Below, piece by piece: positions 11,122 to 20,531 of a stretch of 64,000 nucleotides of DNA. Location of the stretch: positions 62,001-126,000 of the forward strand of contig NZ_LIPF01000002.1 of the NCBI RefSeq assembly GCF_001905385.1. Direction: 5' to 3'. Numbering within the stretch: position 1 is the stretch's first letter; each line of letters opens with the position of its first letter. Position numbers and translations under genes: made by a program. Below the pieces are notes generated by a model that saw only the letters and a list, made by a program, of their open reading frames with translations, did not search any database and was not told the DNA's origin. Origin of the DNA: Streptomyces sp. CB02414. Its GTDB lineage: Bacteria > Actinomycetota > Actinomycetes > Streptomycetales > Streptomycetaceae.

Positions 11122-11678
11122 CGGGTCGCCTCTGCCTTCGTCGCCTTGTCGTCCAGCTCGTCCAGGAAGCGGTCGATCACGCGGCTCTGGCGGGCGTGGT
11201 CCTCGAGGGACTCGCCGACGAGCTTGCCGGCCAGCTCGGTGGCCAGCGTGCCGACGTCCTGGCGAAGCGCGGACGCGGCGGCCTTGCGGTCGGCCTGGAT
11301 CTGGGCGTGACCGGCGGCGATGATCTCCTCACGCTGCCGCTGGCCTTCCGCGCGCATCTCGGCGATGAGCGTGGCGCCCTGCTCCTGCGCCTCCTGACGC
11401 AGGCGCGCGGCCTCGTGCCGTGCCTCGGCGAGCTGTGCCTTGTACTGCTCAAGGACGCTCTGGGCCTCGGTCTGCGCGGCCTCGGCCTTCTCGATACCGC
11501 CCTCGATGGCCTCGCGACGCTCTTCCAGAACCTTGTTGATGTTCGGGAGCAGCTTCTTGGCGAGGAAGCCGAAGACGATGACGAAAGCGATGAGGCCGAT
11601 GACAACTTCCGGCCACGGCGGAATGAGGGGATTCTCCTTCTCACCCTCAGCCGCCAGGAAAACCAGGGCGGAGTTCAC
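11118..11678 (-). CDS. atpF: ATP synthase F0 subunit b
   Basis: A 186-aa peripheral-stalk subunit. One N-terminal transmembrane helix (about residues 24-43, PEVVIGLIAFVIVFGFLAKK) is followed by a long charged coiled coil rich in Glu, Ala, Gln and Arg. It couples F0 subunit a to the delta subunit. It overlaps atpH by 4 nt and follows atpE by 42 bases. Confidence 0.96.
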   Translation of the reverse strand: MNSALVFLAAEGEKENPLIPPWPEVVIGLIAFVIVFGFLAKKLLPNINKVLEERREAIEGGIEKAEAAQTEAQSVLEQYKAQLAEARHEAARLRQEAQEQGATLIAEMRAEGQRQREEIIAAGHAQIQADRKAAASALRQDVGTLATELAGKLVGESLEDHARQSRVIDRFLDELDDKATKAEATR

Positions 11679-11720
11679 ATCAGTGCCTTTCGTCGAAAGG
11701 GTCGGTCGTCAGTGCTCGTC

Positions 11721-11963
<243 letters not shown>

Positions 11964-12018
11964 TTACGGACCGGTGGGGGTTGGCCACCGGACGGCTGGG
12001 GGTGTGATGCGGGACGGC

Positions 12019-12843
12019 TCAGTGGTGCTCGGCGAGCGCGCCCTGGATGTAGGTGCAGGTCAGCAGCACGAACACGTACGCCTGCACGGCCTGGATGAAG
12101 AGCTCGAAGGCCGTCATGATGATCGTCATCACGAACGAGACGCCCGCGTAGGCGATGCCGATGCCGTTCAGCAGGTACCAGCTGGCGATCGTGAAGAGGA
12201 GCAGCAGCGTGTGGCCCGCGAACATGTTCGCGAAGAGCCGGACGGCGTGGGTGAAGGGACGGACCAGCAGGTTCGAGAAGAACTCGATGGTCATCGACAG
12301 CGGCAGCACCGCGCCGAGGGACTTGTCGTAGCCCGTCACGTTCTTGAAGAAGCCGACGAAGCCGTGGCGCTTGAAGGTGAGCGAGACCCACAGGACGTAG
12401 ACGATCAGGGCCAGGACCATCGGGTAGGCGATGATCGAGGTGACCGGGAACTGGGCGACCGGGATGATCGACCAGAGGTTCATCATCCAGACGAAGAAGA
12501 AGAGCGTCACGACGAGCGGGACGTACTTCTCGCCTTCCTTCTTGCCGATGGTCTCGTAGACGACGCCGCGGCGGATGAAGTCGTAGCCGGCCTCGGCGAC
12601 CATCTGGAGCTTGCCGGGGACGACCTTCGGCTTGTTGAAGGCGGCCCAGAAGAAGCCCACGATGATGACCGAGCCGAGCAGCGCGAGCAGCATCGGCTTG
12701 TTGAAGTACATGCCGTTGCCGTCTGCGTTGCCCCAGAGCGGCTCGAAGAGGAACGAGTGCAGGCCGGGAGCCGGGAAACCACAACCGTCGAAGATGTGGC
12801 AGTCGGTCTCGAAGGCGAGCACCTGCGTCGGGTCAGCACTCAC
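12019..12843 (-). CDS. atpB: ATP synthase F0 subunit a
   Basis: A 274-aa stator subunit forming the proton half-channels, with five to six membrane helices. The essential arginine lies in THAVRLFANMFAGH, and the last helices (FVMTIIMTAFELFIQAVQAYVF) carry the usual polar residues. The GTG at 12843 was chosen because AAGGAG lies five to nine bases before it; the longer frame would add twelve residues that include this site. The gap to atpI is 225 bases with no other gene. Confidence 0.95.
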   Translation of the reverse strand: MSADPTQVLAFETDCHIFDGCGFPAPGLHSFLFEPLWGNADGNGMYFNKPMLLALLGSVIIVGFFWAAFNKPKVVPGKLQMVAEAGYDFIRRGVVYETIGKKEGEKYVPLVVTLFFFVWMMNLWSIIPVAQFPVTSIIAYPMVLALIVYVLWVSLTFKRHGFVGFFKNVTGYDKSLGAVLPLSMTIEFFSNLLVRPFTHAVRLFANMFAGHTLLLLFTIASWYLLNGIGIAYAGVSFVMTIIMTAFELFIQAVQAYVFVLLTCTYIQGALAEHH

Positions 12844-13068
12844 CGCGGGCTCCTTCATCGTGGCGCATGGGTACGGCAACCTCGTTGTGTCGGCGCGGCG
12901 CGTGACCGCTGTTCGGCACGGGACTGGTGTTACGGATGTGGGGGCGGCTGTGGGGCATCTCGCCTCGCGAATGAGCAGGCGTCAGCTGGGATGCCCGCGC
13001 CCGCGATGCCGCAGTTGGCACCGGACGATAGCAGGACTTCACATGCCTCTTTATCCCGGCCCTACCCG

Positions 13069-13503
13069 TCACGACGAGCGGCCCGTCTTTTCGGACTTTT
13101 CGCTCGACGACTCGGGCTCGACGTAGAGAATCTTGGCCTTCATGTGCGCCCGCGTCTGCGCGGCGATCCACGTGAGCGTGGCGACGACCAAGGTGATCGC
13201 GAAGGACCGGGGGTTGAACAGCGTCGTGTTCTTGAACGCGGCCAGGAAGACGAACAGCAGCAGGATCTGTGCCGCGTAGAGCATCAGGCCCATCGCCTGG
13301 AAAAGGTGCGGAAGCGATTTGGCGGTGCGCTGCAGGACGTAGAGCCCGATTCCCATGAAGAGCATCGCCACCACGGTCGCGACGACGGCGCCGACCGCTC
13401 CCTTGCCGCCGGCGACCACGGCGCTGACGACGGCGGCTACTGCGCCGACGGCAGCCGTGGGCACGGCAGCCTGAAGCAAGGTCCGGACGTCATTGGACGG
13501 CAT
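13069..13503 (-). CDS. atpI: ATP synthase-associated protein AtpI-like
   Basis: A 144-aa membrane protein with about four helices (near 13-32, 38-60, 72-92 and 98-117) and a charged C-terminus (EPESSSEKSEK). Position as first gene before atpB and the topology match AtpI, thought to aid c-ring assembly. Sequence conservation in this family is poor, so the name rests partly on position. The predicted operon promoter region and a Rex-like site lie 130 bases upstream. Confidence 0.85.
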   Translation of the reverse strand: MPSNDVRTLLQAAVPTAAVGAVAAVVSAVVAGGKGAVGAVVATVVAMLFMGIGLYVLQRTAKSLPHLFQAMGLMLYAAQILLLFVFLAAFKNTTLFNPRSFAITLVVATLTWIAAQTRAHMKAKILYVEPESSSEKSEKTGRSS

Positions 13504-13630
13504 GGCGGCAACTCCGCTTTTTCACAGGGGGCAGGGTGTCGTCATGGACGAGCGTAGTCCCGGGCCGAACGGTGTCCTGACGCTCAAGAGACCGTCGCAC
13601 TACGGTCCTTAAGCCTTACCCGGGGGTTCT

Positions 13631-13646
13631 CGTGAACCGTATCACA
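13631..13646. promoter_or_regulatory. Rex-like redox operator upstream of the atp operon
   Basis: On the minus strand the site reads TGTGATACGGTTCACG. The Rex operator consensus is TGTGAA-N4-TTCACA, giving 10 of 12 conserved positions and clean dyad symmetry. Rex is the NADH/NAD+-sensing repressor of respiratory genes in streptomycetes. The site lies 128 bases before the atpI start and just downstream of a possible promoter, suitable for repression. Binding is inferred from sequence only. Confidence 0.6.
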
Positions 13647-13661
13647 AACTATTTGATGAGG

Positions 13662-13690
13662 TCTTTACCTGAGGGTGTGCTTGCTGTCAC
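13662..13690 (-). promoter_or_regulatory. Candidate promoter for the atp operon
   Basis: On the minus strand GTGACA (13685-13690) is followed after 17 bases by TAAAGA (13662-13667). The -35 matches TTGACA in four of six positions; the -10 lacks the final T. The rest of the 13504-13805 gap is comparatively AT-rich for this genome but I see no better promoter, and it holds no gene. Confidence 0.3.
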
Positions 13691-13805
13691 ACATGAGAGT
13701 GACGGTGCGCGTGTGTGCAATTACTGCGCCCACTTGTCTGGTAATGGGGCAGTTCGTTCCCCCACGAGTTGGCAATGCTCTAGTCAGATTCTTACCTTGT
13801 GCCTC

Positions 13806-15113
13806 TTACCTCGTGCGCGAACGGGGGCCGACGGCAGTGGCCCCGTTGACGCCCGAGACGCCGACGGCTACGGGCACGCGCTCCTCTTCCTCGTCCACCG
13901 CGGGCGCGGGCTCTGCCTCGACGGCCACGGCCTTGCGGCGGCGGTAGCGGGGCGGCACGAAGCGCTCGGCCCAGCGCGGGGCGCGCGGCGTGAAGCGCGG
14001 CAGCAGGAGCAGCACCAGCCCGACCGCGCTCAGCGCGACCACGCCCAGCACGATCCACATCGACGCCGAGTTGACGGAGTAGGCGAGCGCGCCGAAGGCG
14101 ATCAGCGCCGACCAGAAGTACATGATCAGCACCGCGCGGCTGTGCGAGTGCCCCACCTCCAGCAGCCGGTGGTGCAGGTGCCCCCGGTCGGCGGCGAACG
14201 GCGACTGGCCGCGCCAGGTGCGGCGCACGATCGCGAGGATCAGGTCGGCGGCCGGGATGGCGATGATGGTCAGCGGCATCAGCAGCGGGATGTAGACGGG
14301 CACCATCTGGTGCACGGTGTTGCGCTCGGAACCGGAGAACAGCTTCATCACGTCCGGGTCGACCTGCCCGGTCACCGAGATCGCGCCGGCCGCGAGGACG
14401 AGTCCGATCAGCATCGAGCCGGAGTCGCCCATGAAGATCCGGGCGGGGTGCATGTTGTGCGGCAGGAAGCCGAGGCACATGCCCATGAGGATCACCGCGA
14501 ACAGCGTCGCGGGTGCGGCGGCCTCGATGCCGTACGAGTACCAGATGCGGTAGGCGTACATGAAGAACGCCGCCGCCGCGATGCACACCATCCCCGCCGC
14601 GAGCCCGTCCAGGCCGTCCACGAAGTTGACCGCGTTGATGGTGATGACGACCAGCGCCACCGTCAGCAGCGTGCCCTGCCACTGGGTGAGCGCCACCGTG
14701 CCGACGCCCGGCAGCGGGATCCACAGGATGGTCAGACCCTGGACCACCATCACGCCGGCGGCGATCATCTGCCCGCCCAGCTTGATCAGGGCGTCGATCT
14801 CGAACTTGTCGTCCAGGACGCCGATCAGCCAGATCAGGGCGGCGCCGGAGAGCAGGGCGCGCGGCTCGTTGGACTTCTCGAAGACCTCACTGAGGTTGGT
14901 GAGGTGGTCGGCGACCAGCAGACCGGCGCACAGCCCGAAGAACATGGCGATACCGCCGAGGCGCGGAGTGGGTTCCCGGTGCACGTCACGTGCCCGGATC
15001 TCCGGCATCGCCCCCGCCACGATCGCGAACTTCCGTACCGGTCCTGTCAGCAGGTACGTCACCGCGGCCGTGATGCAGAGCGTCAGCAGGTATTCACGCA
15101 CGGGCTTCCCCAC
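13806..15113 (-). CDS. WecA/TagO-family polyprenyl-phosphate sugar-1-phosphate transferase
   Basis: A 435-aa integral membrane enzyme with about 11 helices. Family motifs are present: GVLDDKFE with the Asp pair at 101-102, NAVNFVDGLDGLAAG, RIFMGDSGS and HLHHRLLEVGHS. Such enzymes transfer a sugar-1-phosphate (often GlcNAc-1-P) from a UDP donor to undecaprenyl phosphate, the first step of teichoic acid or other wall polymers. The last 55 residues are an acidic, alanine/valine-rich cytoplasmic tail unlikely to be catalytic. It lies between glyA and the atp operon; its exact sugar is not deducible. Confidence 0.9.
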   Translation of the reverse strand: MGKPVREYLLTLCITAAVTYLLTGPVRKFAIVAGAMPEIRARDVHREPTPRLGGIAMFFGLCAGLLVADHLTNLSEVFEKSNEPRALLSGAALIWLIGVLDDKFEIDALIKLGGQMIAAGVMVVQGLTILWIPLPGVGTVALTQWQGTLLTVALVVITINAVNFVDGLDGLAAGMVCIAAAAFFMYAYRIWYSYGIEAAAPATLFAVILMGMCLGFLPHNMHPARIFMGDSGSMLIGLVLAAGAISVTGQVDPDVMKLFSGSERNTVHQMVPVYIPLLMPLTIIAIPAADLILAIVRRTWRGQSPFAADRGHLHHRLLEVGHSHSRAVLIMYFWSALIAFGALAYSVNSASMWIVLGVVALSAVGLVLLLLPRFTPRAPRWAERFVPPRYRRRKAVAVEAEPAPAVDEEEERVPVAVGVSGVNGATAVGPRSRTR

Positions 15114-15231
15114 AGGTCTCGCTGGCCATTCCCAGCCTCACACCCTAGCGATGCGCGCATACGGTTGAGGACTTCCGGGTAGCGACGATGGTTGCACGTG
15201 TGGCTGTGCACGTGCGTTCGCCTACCCCGCC

Positions 15232-16488
15232 TCAGTCCGGATACGGCGGGAACTGCGCGACCAGATCCCGTACGTCGTCCCGCGTCTTCGCCGGGTCCGT
15301 GCCGCCCCTGAGTACCTCGGCGAGCAGGGTGGCCACCGCCCGCATCTCCCGCTCCCCCATGCCCTGTGTGGTGACGGCGGCGGTGCCCAGGCGCAGCCCG
15401 CGGGCGTCCGCGTGCGGCAGGGCGCAGCAGTCCAGGACGATCCCGGCCGCGGCGAGCCGGCCCCGCGCGGTCCTGCCGTCGACGCCGAGCGGGGCCGGGT
15501 CGACGGTGAGCAGGTGGGTGTCGGTGCCCCCGGTCGTGACGGTGAGGCCCTCGGCGGCCAGGTGGGCGGCGAGGGTGCGGGCGTTGGCGATCACCTGATG
15601 GGTGTACGCGGCGAACGCCGGGGTGGCCGCCTCGCCGAAGGCGACGGCCTTGGCGGCGATGGTGTGCATCTGCGCGCCGCCCTGGGTGAACGGGAAGACG
15701 GCCCGGTCGACCCGCTCGGCGAGATCCGAGCCGCACAGGACCATGCCGCCGCGCGGCCCGCGCAGCACCTTGTGCGTGGTGGCGCACACCACGTCGGCGT
15801 ACGGCACCGGGCTGGGCGCCGCTCCCCCCGCGACCAGCCCGATCGGGTGCGCGGCGTCCGCGACGAGGTAGGCGCCCACCTCGTCGGCGATGTCGCGGAA
15901 GGCCGCGTAGTCGGGGTTGCGGGGGTAGGCGATGGACCCGCACACGATCGCCTTGGGACGGTGCGTACGGGCCAGGGTGCGCACCTGGTCGTAGTCGATC
16001 AGCCCGGTCTCCGCGTCCACGCCGTAGCCGACGAAGTCGAACCAGCGGCCGGAGAAGTTCGCCGGGGAGCCGTGGGTGAGGTGGCCGCCGTAGGGCAGGC
16101 CGAGGGCGAGGACGGTGTCCCCGGGGCGCAGCAGGGCGGCGTAGGCGGCCAGCACGGCGGAGGAGCCCGAGTGGGACTGCACGTTGGCGTGCTCGGCGCC
16201 GAAGAGGGCCTGGGCGCGCTCCACGGCCAGCCGCTCGGCGACGTCGACGATCTCGCAGCCGCCGTGGTGCCGGGCGCCCGGGTAGCCCTCGGCGTACTTG
16301 TTGGCCAGCGGGGAGCCGAGGGCGGCCAGCACGGCGGGGGACGTGAAGTTCTCGGCGGCGATCAGCTGGAGGGTCGTCGACTGGCGGCGGCCCTCGGTGA
16401 GCAGGATCTCGGCGAGCTCGGGATCCTGGCGCAGCAGGACGCCGAGCGTGCTGTCATCGGCCTCGAGGATGTCGTGGGTGACCGACAT
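15232..16488 (-). CDS. glyA: Serine hydroxymethyltransferase
   Basis: A 418-aa PLP enzyme interconverting serine and glycine with tetrahydrofolate. Motifs include LIAAENFTSPAVLAALGSPLANKYAEGYPG near the N-terminus, HANVQSHSGSSA and the PLP-lysine segment CATTHKVLRGPRGG. The start at 16488 (MSVTHD) has GGAGCG five bases upstream; the longer frame would add 24 unlike residues. It lies in a conserved minus-strand run with the LMW-PTP homologue and tsaC upstream. Sequence departs somewhat from the housekeeping type (LCGSDL, AVFPFTQGGAQMHTIAAKA are intact), so a second glyA elsewhere is possible. Confidence 0.9.
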   Translation of the reverse strand: MSVTHDILEADDSTLGVLLRQDPELAEILLTEGRRQSTTLQLIAAENFTSPAVLAALGSPLANKYAEGYPGARHHGGCEIVDVAERLAVERAQALFGAEHANVQSHSGSSAVLAAYAALLRPGDTVLALGLPYGGHLTHGSPANFSGRWFDFVGYGVDAETGLIDYDQVRTLARTHRPKAIVCGSIAYPRNPDYAAFRDIADEVGAYLVADAAHPIGLVAGGAAPSPVPYADVVCATTHKVLRGPRGGMVLCGSDLAERVDRAVFPFTQGGAQMHTIAAKAVAFGEAATPAFAAYTHQVIANARTLAAHLAAEGLTVTTGGTDTHLLTVDPAPLGVDGRTARGRLAAAGIVLDCCALPHADARGLRLGTAAVTTQGMGEREMRAVATLLAEVLRGGTDPAKTRDDVRDLVAQFPPYPD

Positions 16489-16589
16489 GGTGCGCTCCGG
16501 GCGTGCGTCGACGGTGACGTACGACCAATGTAGGCCCGCCACGCGCATGCCGCCCGGCATCCCCGCACGACGGCGGCCCTACGTCCCTT

Positions 16590-16642
16590 GTGTATCTCGT
16601 CGCCGAGCGACCGGAAAGAAGGTCAGCGGCGCCCCGTACGGG
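16590..16642. repeat. Copy A of a 53-bp imperfect direct repeat, intergenic
   Basis: This segment matches 16781-16832 in about 50 of 53 positions, with two substitutions and one extra A. Copy B is coding (near the 3' end of the phosphatase homologue); copy A lies in the spacer between that gene's stop and glyA. It therefore looks like a partial duplication of the gene's 3' region, 191 bases away. Confidence 0.85.
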
Positions 16643-16726
16643 CCCCGTCCCGGACGCGCCCGGCGGGTCTCCCGGGCATCGTGACGCCGCGGCGGCTCCG
16701 CCCGCCGGTCCGCGTCCCGCCCGGCC

Positions 16727-17407
16727 TCACGCCCGAGCGCGAACCCCCGTCAACGCCGTCACCACCGGGTCCAGCGCCTGGTGTATCTCGTCGCCGACCG
16801 AACGGAAGAAGGTCAGCGGCGCCCCGTACGGGTCGTACACCTCGTCCGCCTCCGCCGTGGGGGCCAGCAGCCATCCGCGCAGCGCCGCCGCCGCGCGCAC
16901 CAGGGCGCGGGCGCGGACGACCACGCCGTCGTCCAGGGACGGCAGCGTCGCGGGGTCGATGGCGTTCACCAGGCGGGTGAACTCCTTGAGGGTGAAGGTG
17001 CGCAGCCCGGCCGAGTGGCCCATGGAGATGACCTGCGCGCGGTGGTCCCGGGTCGCGGTGAGGACCAGGTCGGCGCGGATCACGTGCTCGTCGAGCAGCT
17101 CGCGCCCGGTGAAGCCGGCCGCGTCCGCGCCGAAGTCGGCGAGGACCGTCTCCGCGTTCGCCTCCATGGGCGCGCCCTCGTGGCCCCAGGTGCCCGCGCT
17201 CTCCACGATGAGGCCGCCGCCCAGCACACCGAGCCGCTCCGTCACGAAATGCCGGGTCAGCCGCTCGGTGATGGGCGAGCGGCACACGTTTCCGGTGCTG
17301 ACGTGGAGGATGCGGAAGCTGTCGCGCGGGAGACCGACGAACGTGGTCGTGATCTCCGCGGCGCGTTCCCCGTTGCCTATGCCACGCCCCGTCTCAGGGG
17401 CCGTCAA
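16727..17407 (-). CDS. Low-molecular-weight protein tyrosine phosphatase homologue without catalytic Cys
   Basis: A 226-aa protein with the LMW-PTP fold: P-loop-like HVSTGNVCRSPITERL (residues 36-50) and acid-loop-like EVYDPYGAPLTFF near the C-terminus. In active enzymes the P-loop is C-x5-R; here the nucleophile position is Ser37 (codon AGC, read directly), while Asn40, the second Cys (Cys42), Arg43 and the acid-loop Asp are kept. Classical cysteinyl-phosphate chemistry is therefore unlikely. It may bind phospho-ligands or act as a pseudophosphatase. An N-terminal extension of about 30 residues precedes the fold. It overlaps tsaC by 4 nt. Confidence 0.85.
   Translation of the reverse strand: MTAPETGRGIGNGERAAEITTTFVGLPRDSFRILHVSTGNVCRSPITERLTRHFVTERLGVLGGGLIVESAGTWGHEGAPMEANAETVLADFGADAAGFTGRELLDEHVIRADLVLTATRDHRAQVISMGHSAGLRTFTLKEFTRLVNAIDPATLPSLDDGVVVRARALVRAAAALRGWLLAPTAEADEVYDPYGAPLTFFRSVGDEIHQALDPVVTALTGVRARA
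16781..16832. repeat. Copy B of the 53-bp imperfect direct repeat, inside the LMW-PTP homologue
   Basis: Coding copy, spanning the codons for YGAPLTFFRSVGDEIHQ at the C-terminal end of the phosphatase-like protein. See copy A at 16590-16642. Confidence 0.85.
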
Positions 17408-18051
17408 TTCGCCACCTCGAGGTCGGGTACTACCTTCCGCAGCTCCTCGGCCGACAGCGCGCCCGCGCGCAGCAGCACGGGCACCTCGCGGGTGACGTCG
17501 ACGATGGACGACGGGACGATGCCGGGGGTGGGGCCGCCGTCGAGGTAGACGGAGACGGAGTCGCCGAGCATCTGCTGGGCGGCGTCGCAGTCCTCGGGCG
17601 CCGGGTGGCCGGTGAGGTTGGCGGAGGAGACGGCCATGGGGCCGACCTCAGTGAGCAGCTCGATGGCGACCGGGTGCAGCGGCATGCGGACGGCGACCGT
17701 GCCGCGGGTCTCCCCGAGGTCCCACTGGAGCGACGGCTGGTGCTTGGCGACCAGCGTCAGCGCGCCCGGCCAGAAGGCGTCGACCAGCTCCCAGGCCATC
17801 TCGGAGAAGTCGGTGACCAGGCCGTGCAGGGTGTTCGGCGAGCCGATGAGGACGGGCGAGGGCATGTTGCGCCCCCGGCCCTTGGCCTCCAGCAGGTCAC
17901 CGACGGCCTCCGCGGTGAAGGCGTCGGCGCCGATGCCGTACACGGTGTCCGTCGGCAGCACCACGAGCTCGCCACGGCGGACGGCGGACGCGGCCTCGCG
18001 CAGACCGGTCACACGGTCGGTCGCGTCGTTGGTGTCGTATCGCCGTGCCAT
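17404..18051 (-). CDS. L-threonylcarbamoyladenylate synthase (TsaC/Sua5/YwlC)
   Basis: A 215-aa enzyme that makes threonylcarbamoyl-AMP from threonine, bicarbonate and ATP for the t6A37 modification of ANN-decoding tRNAs. Motifs: LPTDTVYGIGADAF, KGRGRNMPSPVLI, WPGALTLV and PMAVSSANLTGHPAP. The ATG at 18051 follows AGGAGG by about nine bases. It lacks the extra Sua5 C-terminal domain, so it is the short TsaC-like form. It is coupled to the phosphatase homologue by a 4-nt overlap and follows prmC. Confidence 0.93.
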   Translation of the reverse strand: MARRYDTNDATDRVTGLREAASAVRRGELVVLPTDTVYGIGADAFTAEAVGDLLEAKGRGRNMPSPVLIGSPNTLHGLVTDFSEMAWELVDAFWPGALTLVAKHQPSLQWDLGETRGTVAVRMPLHPVAIELLTEVGPMAVSSANLTGHPAPEDCDAAQQMLGDSVSVYLDGGPTPGIVPSSIVDVTREVPVLLRAGALSAEELRKVVPDLEVAN

Positions 18052-18101
18052 CTAGCTGGCCTCCTCGTACACGTACTGCGGGGTTGAAGTCGGTTCGGTG
18101 C

Positions 18102-18947
18102 TCACGGCAGCGCCTTGCGGGCCGTCGCGAAGCGGGGGCGGTTGTTGAGGTCGGGGTGGTCGGCCGCGTCGGCCCAGCCCCGCTCCTCGGTGAAGATCCA
18201 CGGCACCTGGCCGCCCTGGGTGTCGGCGTGCTCGACGACGACGACCCCGCCGGGGCGCAGCAGGCGGTGCGCGGTGCGTTCCAGGCCCCGGATCAGGTCG
18301 AGGCCGTCCTCGCCGGAGAACAGGGCCAGCTCGGGATCGTGGTCGCGGGCCTCGGGGGCGACGTACTCCCACTCGGTGAGCGGGATGTACGGCGGGTTGG
18401 AGACCACCAGGTCGACCTGGCCGTCGAGGTCCGGGAAGGCCGTCAGGGCGTCGCCCTGGCGCAGTTCCACCCTGGACCCCTCCATGTTCTTCCGGGTCCA
18501 CTTCAGGGCGTCCTCGGACAGCTCCACGGCGTACACGCGCGAGCGCGGCACCTCCTGCGCGAGGGCGAGTGCGATGGCGCCCGAGCCGGTGCACAGGTCG
18601 ACGATGCAGGGCTCGACGACGTCCATGGCGCGCACGGCGTCTATGGCCCAGCCGACGACGGACTCCGTCTCCGGGCGGGGCACGAAGACGCCGGGGCCTA
18701 CCTGGAGCTCCAGGTAGCGGAAGTAGGCGCGGCCGGTGATGTGCTGGAGCGGTTCGCGCGCCTCGCGGCGGGCGACGACCTCCCAGTACCGGGCGTCGAA
18801 GTCCGCGTCCGGCACGGTGTGCAGCTCGCCCCGCTTGACGCCGTGCAGGTACGCGGCGAGCTCCTCCGCGTCGGTGCGCGGCGAGGGCACGCCGGCGTCG
18901 GCCAGCCGCTGGGTGGCCTGGGCCACCTCCATGAGCAGCAGGTTCAC
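18102..18947 (-). CDS. prmC: Release factor glutamine methyltransferase
   Basis: A 281-aa class I SAM-dependent methyltransferase that N5-methylates the GGQ glutamine of peptide-chain release factors. The N-terminal helical domain is followed by VPRPETE, SAM motif VDLCTGSGAIALALA and the catalytic VVSNPPYIP. The GTG start has GGAGG seven bases upstream. It lies immediately downstream of prfA, its substrate gene. Confidence 0.96.
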   Translation of the reverse strand: MNLLLMEVAQATQRLADAGVPSPRTDAEELAAYLHGVKRGELHTVPDADFDARYWEVVARREAREPLQHITGRAYFRYLELQVGPGVFVPRPETESVVGWAIDAVRAMDVVEPCIVDLCTGSGAIALALAQEVPRSRVYAVELSEDALKWTRKNMEGSRVELRQGDALTAFPDLDGQVDLVVSNPPYIPLTEWEYVAPEARDHDPELALFSGEDGLDLIRGLERTAHRLLRPGGVVVVEHADTQGGQVPWIFTEERGWADAADHPDLNNRPRFATARKALP

Positions 18948-18998
18948 GCTGGTCCTCCGGGGCTGAGCTGTTGTCCGGTGCGGGTGGTGCGGCGGTTC

Positions 18999-20075
<1,077 letters not shown>

Positions 20076-20183
20076 CTTGGGCTCCTGCTTACTGCTTGGA
20101 AGGGGAAGGCGGGCGACCAAAAACGCCGGTCCCGGCGCTCCCCCGGCTGGGGGCGCGGCCGTGGACCGGCGATCGGTGGCTCG

Positions 20184-20408
20184 CTACTTCTTGGAGCCGG
20201 CGGCAGCCTTGCCGAAGCGGGCCTCGAAGCGGGCCACGCGGCCACCGGTGTCGAGGATCTTCTGCTTGCCCGTGTAGAACGGGTGGCACTCGGAGCAGAC
20301 CTCGGCGCGGATGGTGCCGCTGTCGATGGTGCTGCGGGTGGTGAACGACGCGCCACAGGTGCAGCTGACCTGCGTCTCGACGTACTCGGGGTGGATGTCG
20401 CGCTTCAA
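20184..20408 (-). CDS. rpmE: Ribosomal protein L31 (zinc-ribbon form)
   Basis: A 74-aa 50S protein. Cysteines in SCTCGASF and [14 protein letters not shown] form the zinc ribbon that distinguishes the C+ form from the zinc-free paralogue. The start codon is TTG (20408), supported by AGGAG eight bases upstream and the family N-terminus (MKRDIHPEY). The spacer behind it before prfA is 108 bases. Confidence 0.96.
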   Translation of the reverse strand: MKRDIHPEYVETQVSCTCGASFTTRSTIDSGTIRAEVCSECHPFYTGKQKILDTGGRVARFEARFGKAAAGSKK

Positions 20409-20531
20409 GGGTGTCTCCTAGGTTCGGGAGGGCGCCGGGTCGCTGACGCGGGGTGCGGGAGCGTGAACCGGGGCCGACGGTCCAGTCTGCCAGGACTGGG
20501 TCCATCCCCCAAAACCGGGGGCCGCCGTCAT

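Noticed and set aside
16590..16720. Plus-strand frame starting MYLVAERPER in the glyA/phosphatase spacer
   Set aside because: It is the antisense of the duplicated segment, not a gene.
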